Positions 1-8,421 of a stretch of DNA of 64,000 nt are shown piece after piece. The position numbers and the translations under genes are program-made. Source of the stretch: Elysia chlorotica (lineage: Eukaryota; Mollusca; Gastropoda; Plakobranchidae); NCBI GenBank assembly GCA_003991915.1, contig RQTK01000808.1, forward strand, positions 135,033 to 199,032, given 5' to 3'. The notes under the pieces are model-generated. The model saw nothing but the letters and a program-made list of their open reading frames with translations. It was not told the origin of the DNA and did no database searches. Positions within the stretch are counted from its first letter, which is position 1; each line of letters starts with the position of its first letter.

Positions 1-42
1 CCTTTTCCCCCCCCCCCCCCCCCCCCCCTTTTCTCTCTCCAG

Positions 43-204
43 GACGATGGTGTTTGTGGACACGGACCGGCGCTTCCCGACGGTCACCATCTGCAACATG
101 TGTCCGTTCAGCTTCCGGGGCAAGGACGCGAGTGACCCGCTGTTCCAGATCCTGGCAAACGCCTCGGGCTTTCACTCGCTGTTCCCCGCCATCAACACGT
201 CCAC
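43..204 (+). CDS. DEG/ENaC exon, post-TM1 segment, copy 1
   Basis: 162-nt exon, in and out in phase 2, between a poly-C/CT tract ending CAG and the donor GTAAGC. It encodes DTDRRFPTVTICNMCPFSF and onward; FPTVTICN is the DEG/ENaC signature just outside TM1. It ends in the sequence LFPAINTST with the last codon split. The window starts only 42 bases upstream. Confidence 0.85.
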
Positions 205-3200
205 GTAAGCGCCTGCGGCAGTCGACACACGTCACACGTCATTGACGTCCTTACACCTGCACTGCTATTTTGTTACTTATCTATGTGCTTTTTGGGGATT
301 GTGAATCGCGCTTTCTTTTAACATGTCCTAGACTCCTTTGCTCGCCGTATGCTATTGTTTGTATATTTTAGCTGTTTATAAGGCTTTAGGTATCATTGCC
401 TCAGTGCGATAATCATGGGTGTTTTCCAAACAAACATCATAATCGGAGTCGGCGTTGCATGATCCTGCACTGTTTACAGTAGCAAGAACTAGAGGGCATG
501 GAATAACCGTCAAGGAAGATGGCATCATGACACCAATATCTGTGAGCAACAAAGTCCAAGGCTTAGTAGAGTAGTGTTTGAATCGTGTTGTTTTACGTAT
601 AATTCCATGAGGGTGAAATGTCTCGCTTTCTGCGCGTATTACTTCTGTCGTGGTTATTCATAATACTGCTACCCAAAACTATTAAATGTGTCCTAGAAAA
701 AAATGCAAGGCTAGCTAAGTCTTATTATTTACTGTCACTTGACAAAAGTTTTCGACATGTGGCACGTATCTGGTCGTATCTCATCTTGTCCCCCCCCCCC
801 CCCCCCCCCCACACACACACTCTTTCCAGGACGATGGTGTTTGTGGACACGGACCGGCGCTTCCCGACGGTCACCATCTGCAACATGTGTCCATTCAGCT
901 TCCGGGGCAAGGACGCGAGTGACCCGCTGTTCCAGATCCTGGCCAACGCCTCGGGCTTTCACTCGCTGTTCCCCGCCATCAACACGTCTACGTAAGCGCC
1001 TGCGGCAGTCGACACACGTCACACGTCATTGACGTCCTTACACCTGATTGTGTACGGATGTGTTGTGTACGGGTGTGTTGTATACGGATGTGTTGTGTAT
1101 GGATATATTGTGTACGGATGTGTTGTGTACAGGTGTGTTGTGTACGGATGTGTTGTGGACGGATGTGTTGTGTTGTGTACGGATGTGGTGTGTTGTGTAT
1201 GGATGTGTTGTGTATGGATGTGTTGTGTGCGGATGTGGTGTGTTGTGTACGGATGTGTTGTGTATGGATGTGTTGTGTACGGGTGTGTTGTGTACGGATG
1301 TGTTGTGTATGGATGTGTTGTGTATGGATGTGTTGTGTACGAGTGTGTCGTGTATGGATGTGTTGTGTACGAGTGTGTCGTGTATGGATGTGTTGTGTAC
1401 GGGTGTGTTGTGTATGGATGTGTTGTGTACGGGTGTGTTGTGTATGGGTGTGTTGTGTACGAGTGTGTCGTGTATGGATGTGTCGTGTATGGATGTGTCG
1501 TGTATGGATGTGTTGTGTATGGATGTGTTGTGTACGGATGTGTTGTGTACGGATGTGTTGTGTACGGGTGTGTTGTATACGGATGTGTTGTGTATGGATG
1601 TGTCGTGTATGGATGTGTTGAGTATAAATGTGTTGTGTATGGATGTGTTGTGTATGGATGTGTCGTGTACGAGTGTGTCGTGTATGGATGTGTCGTGTAT
1701 GGATGTGTTGTGTACGGGTGTGTTGTGTACGGGTGTGTTGTGTATGGATGTGTTGTGTACGAGTGATCGTGTATGGATGTGTTGTGTACGGGTGTGTTGT
1801 GTATGGATGTGTTGTGTACGGGTGTGTTGTGTATGGATGTGTTGTGTACGAGTGTGTCGTGTATGGATGTGTTGTGTATGGATGTGTTGTGTACGGGTGT
1901 GTTGTGTGCGGATGTGTCGTGTACGGGTGTGTTATGTACGAGTGTGTTGTGTACGGATGTGTTGTGTATGGGTGTGTTGTGTACGGGTGTGTTGTGTACG
2001 GGTGTGCTGTGTACGGGTGTGTTGTGTACGGGTGTGCTGTATACGGGTGTGTTGTGTACGGGTGTGTTCACTTTCAGTTGGACCGCTGTGAACATAGTTG
2101 AGGTTTATATCTTGAATGGAGTACTGGGTGGCCCTATGGTAAATCGTGCAGTTTATAATCATGAGATTCGCAGTTCCATCCGCGATCAGGCCGCCTGATC
2201 GGTGTCAGTAAAATGTTAGCGGCTGAAGCAGAGGTCTAGGTATCCATGCACTGCCATCCACATGGGTGGCATAACTTGGCCAAAGATTTTATAACGTTTA
2301 ATATCCACACGGGGGGCATAACTTGGCCAAAAGTTGTTTAACGTTTCACGGTTGTTCGTTGGCTTTGTATGTCTAGACTATGATTGTACACCCGCACAGA
2401 GCCCCATGCATATCGCTTTGGTGTTCGCTATGGGACCGTTTATCGCAGGTGAATAAAAATGAAAGAAATATCAGAGAAGATCAGAAATATATGGAAATGA
2501 ATGAAAAGGCTTTGACAAAGAGGGGGAGAAGTAAATCAACCCCCCTTGTACCAGTAAAAAGCCTTCTGTAATCCTTAAAGACAAAGCCTCCAAATGTAAA
2601 CTTTAGTGTCTGTATAAAAAGCTGTTATGATAATTGGCATTCTGTTTGCTATCGCTGTTAGGTGACGTTGCAATAACTGTACACGAAGAAAATGTTAAAT
2701 TGTCGGATCTTGATGCACATTGTTATTTTGTATGATCTTTGCTCCGGCGACATATATACACTGTTATTATTTTGAACCTTTGCAATTCCCCCCCCCCCGG
2801 CTCCCACCGACTCCCACCAGACGATCTTCACCGAGGAGGGCCCGTGCTACCAGTTCAACAGCGTGCAGCACGCCCCAGGCCGGGGCCACTGGAACGTGAC
2901 GAGCCACGGGCGCCACTCGGGCCTCAGGCTGCTCCTCAACATTCACCAGGACGACTACGGCATCGTCTTCGACAACAACGCTGGCCTCAGGGTGCGTCCA
3001 TGGCTGTCTCAACGGCTCGCTTTAGTTCCAGTTTGTTGTTACGAAACTTGAACACTGTAACGGCTATTGCTTCTTAGAGGGGGGAGGGGTGAAGTGGTTA
3101 AAGAGCGTGGGGCTTTCAATCTTCAAGGTTTGGATATTGGTTAGGATTTGATAATAAAACTGCACAGGCCCTGCATCAGGCAGGCAGTAGTTTTCTGCCT

Positions 3201-6200
3201 AAAGAGCTGATAAACTAGAAGTTTGATAGATATTGATATTTGTTAATACTATTCAATGTTGCTACTTGTTATGGAAACTTTATTGGATGATATTCCTACA
3301 GGTGTTTGCTTGGGATACAACATGAACTTTTTTTTATAGCTAGGCAGCATCTGTAGGGTTTTCCCTAAGTTAAAGATGAAATAACATGAGAAAAATTACT
3401 CTACAATCTCGATTCTTCCCGAGCAGAGCTTCGACTTCACTAATTTGCTCGGTGAACATTTTAGAGACCTTTCTCTGTACTTGGAATAATATGGTGCTTG
3501 CTGCACTCGGAAAAATGTATTATTGGTGGTTTGGGTTTTTAGAGATGACGCAAGCTTTCATATACGGTACAAATCTGTCATAACAGTGGCGATGAGATGA
3601 TTGTTAAATAAACAAATCAAAGAAGATAAAGGAAGGTTATGAATAATTTTTGGTTTGTCTATTATCATGGCTTTTATCCCTTGACATTGCGACGTTGGAT
3701 CATCGTGGCCCGTCTTTCCAAAAAATTGCTCAGTGACGTTCTTTAAAAAGTTTTCTCTATATTTCATTTACTTTCTCCCGTTCTCTAAATTAGGGAAAAA
3801 AACCCTAGTGAAAATTTGGATCTGTTGTTTTTGATTTGCTTTTACGTCCAACATTGGCACTATATAGGCTATATTGTGGACGGGTCCCAAAACCGACGTC
3901 AGACAATTTTATATGCCGCTACAAACGAGACAGGGCGGGGATACCATGACTCTTGTCTCATGCGGTCACATTAAACTGACACCAATCCAACCAGTAGGGA
4001 GCGCAATTGCCAGGGCTCGAATCTGGACCTTTTGCGTCGGAAGCCAATTTTCTACCCCAGGGCCACCGCACCCCCCAGAAAGGGGCATACAAATCCCTGC
4101 AATGATAGCCGACTCTGCCTATTTAAGCCCTGTTTGAGTTGGTGCTTTTCATTTTATAATAGAAAAAAGGGATCAAAGCACGCTGTTGCTGCCAAGATCA
4201 ACCAATATTTTGATGCTCTGGACTGAAAAGCAAGAGGTCTGCGGTTCGAATCTCGGCAAAAATCGTCTAGCTAGTATTTTCTTCGGGAAGTCTAGGGAGT
4301 GTAAAACTACCTGTTCTTGCTTTGTGAAAATAAATCTCATCATCCATCCGTCGTCTGAAGTGTTTGTGACTTTTGACTGCCCACTGAGTAACCTATTCTA
4401 ACCGCCCCCCTCGCCCACCCCGCCCCACACTAGTAACCAGGTGTTTGTGACTGCCGACTGAGTAACCTATTCTAACCGCCCCCTCGCCCCACAATGGTCC
4501 CAAGGTGTTTGTGACCGTTGAATGCCCACTGAGTAACCTATTCTAACCGCCCCTCTCGCCCCCTCGCCCCACACTGGTCTCCAGGTGTTTGTGACTGTTG
4601 ACTGCACACTGAGTAACCTATTCTAACCTCCCCTCCCGCCCCACACTGGTCTCCAGGTGTTTGTGACTGTTGACTGCCCACTGAGTAACCTATTCTAACC
4701 GCCCCTCGCCCCACACTGATCCCCAGGTGTTTGTGACTGTTGACTGCCCACTGAGTAACCTATTCTAACCGCCCCTCTCGCCTCCTCGGGGGTGTGACCA
4801 GGGGTCCACAAACACTGGGTACACAGGCTCAGGGGCCTGGAGTTCAGATCGCCGCACTTGCACTACGGGCCGTGGAGGTGGAGACTGTCGCTCACGCAGA
4901 ATGAGGTTTGATGCGCTGCCTTCTTAACGCCCTTGTACGGAATTAGGCTGTCTCATGAATGGGTTCCAGGGCAAAATTCTGAAAAATTTACAAGCTGCCA
5001 CACAGAGAGAGAGGCCGTATACCTTGACTTTTGTCTCAGCCGGTCACATTCTACTGTCATCGAATCAAGTGTCGTGAACGCAAGACGGATCGATAAAAAA
5101 TCAAACCGTCACTCTCAAATAGAAAACCCGCGCTCTACTTTGAGAGTTCAAGATCTATTTTAAATCAGGTCACCTAACTGTTTGACAGAGGGCAGTTTGA
5201 ATGTTAGCACACACAAATATTAATAATGTATTTTAGGGGACAATGGACAAATATTTCGATCTCTACCGTTAGGTTTTGAGTGGCCCTTTTAAGTATTTCT
5301 AACGCATTGATTGAATCAATGTGAACATTTTTATTCTGTCTCAATATCCTTGCCAACTTTTCTTTTTCTCTGTTTCAGTCTGCCTGTGTGTCTGCCTGTC
5401 TCAATTTCTCTCTCCCTCTCTCTATCTGTATCTCTCTTTATTTATTTGTATATCTATCTATTTATCTACGTATCTTATATATGTACTATAGCTTTTAGTG
5501 CGAATAAAGAAAGGAGCTCAACTAATTAAAGAGCTATTATAATAAAAAAAAAAATATGACCCACAACAGTTTTCTGACTATAGTGGCGCAATGGCGCCAG
5601 TCGAAACACATGTATAAAAACTTAAATGTAAGTAATTAATATCCTTTATTTGCATTGTGTATACCATATCGGTGTTTGTATGTATTTTGGTCTCCACTGA
5701 AAGACAAGCCTCTATGTCCCGCCCAGTACTCGTTCCTGCCGGCCCCGTACCGGTCCTACGGCTCGGACAGCTGCCTGGAGACGGACAAGCACAGCGACAC
5801 GCTCAGGGCCAAGATGCCCACGGGCGAGTCGTACGACTTCCAGCGATGCCGAGACCTGTGTGTGGTCAGACGGGCCAGCCTACTCTGTGGCTGCTACATC
5901 GTCGGCATGGGTCAGTCAGGGTCAGTGGGGGTCAGTGAGGGTTAGAGAGGGTCAGTGAAGACCAGAGAGGCTCAGTGAGGGTCAGTGAGGGTCAGTGAGG
6001 GTCAGTGAGGGTCAGTGAGGGTCAGTGAGGGTCAGTGAGGGTCAGAGAGGGTCAGTAAGGATGATGTGGTCATTTCACCATGGGCATTGATCAGTGAAGG
6101 TCAGTGAGGGTCAGTGAGGGTCAGGGAGGGTCATTTAAGATGATCTGTTCATAGAACCGCGGGCATTGATCAGTGAAGGCCAGTGACAGTCAGATAGTTA

Positions 6201-8374
6201 AATTGTAATAATCATAATGGTTCTTTCACACCTTCGAGTAGGGTATTGAGGATATTGTCATCATACAATACAAACATACTATATAATTATTTAAAATAAA
6301 GACGCTAATTGAATACACAGGATATTGTGCTTTGTATATAGATGGACGGAGTTAGCTATGATGGTGTGGTAAGTGCTTAAGTGGGGTGGGTTAGCCATGG
6401 TCTTCGTTTAAAGCTTAGTTTGAGTACGTTTGTTATGCTTTGATAATGTGAATGTTTAGCGGGGTGGTTATTATCACAGTCTATGTAATATACGGTTCTC
6501 AAACTACAATGTGTGTGCCAGAAGGTATCTCTTCTAAATAGAGGGTTCTCAAACTACAATGTGTGTGCCAGAAGGTATCTCTTCTAAATAGCTCAGGGCA
6601 GCGCGATGCATCGGGAGGCAAGTGGAGTGGAGGGTGTCAGACAATCGGTTAGTGCACTTTACCGGCGAGTGTGGGGCTGACGGGGCAGGGGAGGATCTAT
6701 CATTCTTTGTTTTCCTTGAAGATCTGAATTTTGGACATACAATAAAAAGTTTGATAAATAGATACAAATCTAAGATCTATGTTAATATAAATGTTGAAAA
6801 CGAAGTACGGCATAACAGTTATGTACATTTTTCAAAGTTGAACAGATTAAGTGACTAAAGGAAAACAAGAAAAATCAGTTTAAAGATGAAGACATGTTAT
6901 TTGTATAAACTATTTTTTTATCATTATTATCCGTTCTACATGTGTGAAATGTTTGTGTTCTCTATGGCCCATCTCTCCAGTGATGGAAGGTCTACCCCCA
7001 TGCACAGCCTACTCCTTCCTATACGGCTGTTTGAAGACCACCGTGGGTGAGTACTTTGTGCTTGGTTTGACATTACTGATAACTCTTTCTTATTCCTCAC
7101 CCCTTCTCCTCCTGGCTCTCGACTTTGTTCTCTTTATTCTGTTAACCCTTTAGTTGTTGTTTTTTGTTGTAGTCTCCAATCATATAATTTAGTGTATTTC
7201 CTCACCTAAGTTTATTCTTATTTATATGTTTCTTCAACATTCAAAATGAAATCTGCCGATAGGTTGTATGTCTCTTCTCCTAGCACAATTGCTTTGTGGC
7301 TGCAGATACAGGGATATAACTATAGCACTATTACTTAAAACTCTGTGGGTGCAGACAATCTCAGGAACGGCATCCTACCGGTCGAGTGTGACTGCCCGCG
7401 ACCCTGCTCCTTTGTCCGCTACGACATCGTCGTGTCTTCGTCGCAGATGCCGTCAGAAGCCTCGCTGCCGGCCATCATGAAATACCTGAACATCACAGAG
7501 GCTAGCAGGGTGAGGTGAGTGAGCAATTAAATATCTAAAAACCATCTCGCTAGTAGGGTGATGTGAGTGAGAGGTAAAATATCTGAACACCACACAGGCT
7601 AACAGAGTGAGGTGAGTGAGAGGTAAAATATCTGAACACCATCTCGCTAGCAGGGTGAGGTGAGTGAGAGATGAAATATCTGAACATCACACAGGCTAGC
7701 AGGGTGAGGTGAGTGAGAGATGAAATGTTTAAACACCATCTCGCTAGCAGGTTGATGTGAGTGAGAGATGAAATGTTTAAACACCATCTCGCTAGCAGGT
7801 TGATGTGAGTGAGAGATGAAATGTTTAAACACCATCTCGCTAGCAGGGTGAGGTGAGTGAGGGGTGAAATATCTGAACATCACACAGGCTAGCAGGGTGA
7901 GGTGAGTGAAAGATGAAATATCTGAACGTCACACAGGCTAGCAGGGTGATGTGAGTGAGAGGTGAAATATCTGAACACCACACAGGCTAGCAGGGTGATG
8001 TGAGTGAGAGATGAAATGTCTAAATGCAGGCGAGAAAAGTGAGGAACGCTGACAGATTTTTAAGAAATCCTACCTCAAAGTGGATTAAATAAGAACTTTG
8101 TTTTTATATGGATGAATAGAAAGAATCTGGCTAATTTTCAAGCTGATTTGCAGTTCAATGAATCAAACGTTCAAAATATTATTTCTGAGGTACGTTATGC
8201 TGTCGAACGCTCATGTGGACATATTAACATTGACTTTAAAATACTTTTGCCTCAGTTATTAATGATGTTGTTGTTGCTGCTGTTACTGCTATTGTTATTT
8301 TTATTGGGCTTTTTTGTTATTGTTGTTGTTTTGTATTTGTTATTGCTGTTGTTTTGTATTTGTTATTGTTGCTT

Positions 8375-8421
<47 letters not shown>

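Noticed and set aside
1019..2198. Long open frames (up to 358 codons) on both strands
   Set aside because: They are periodic translations of the 15-bp minisatellite and follow its unit length.
2113..2215. Possible tRNA or tRNA-derived SINE
   Set aside because: Some tRNA-like words (TGGCCCTATGG, GCAGTTCCATCC) but no convincing B box or cloverleaf.
4195..4270. Functional tRNA gene
   Set aside because: It has a B-box-like GGTTCGAATC but no A box or acceptor-stem pairing that I can build; better as a SINE fragment.
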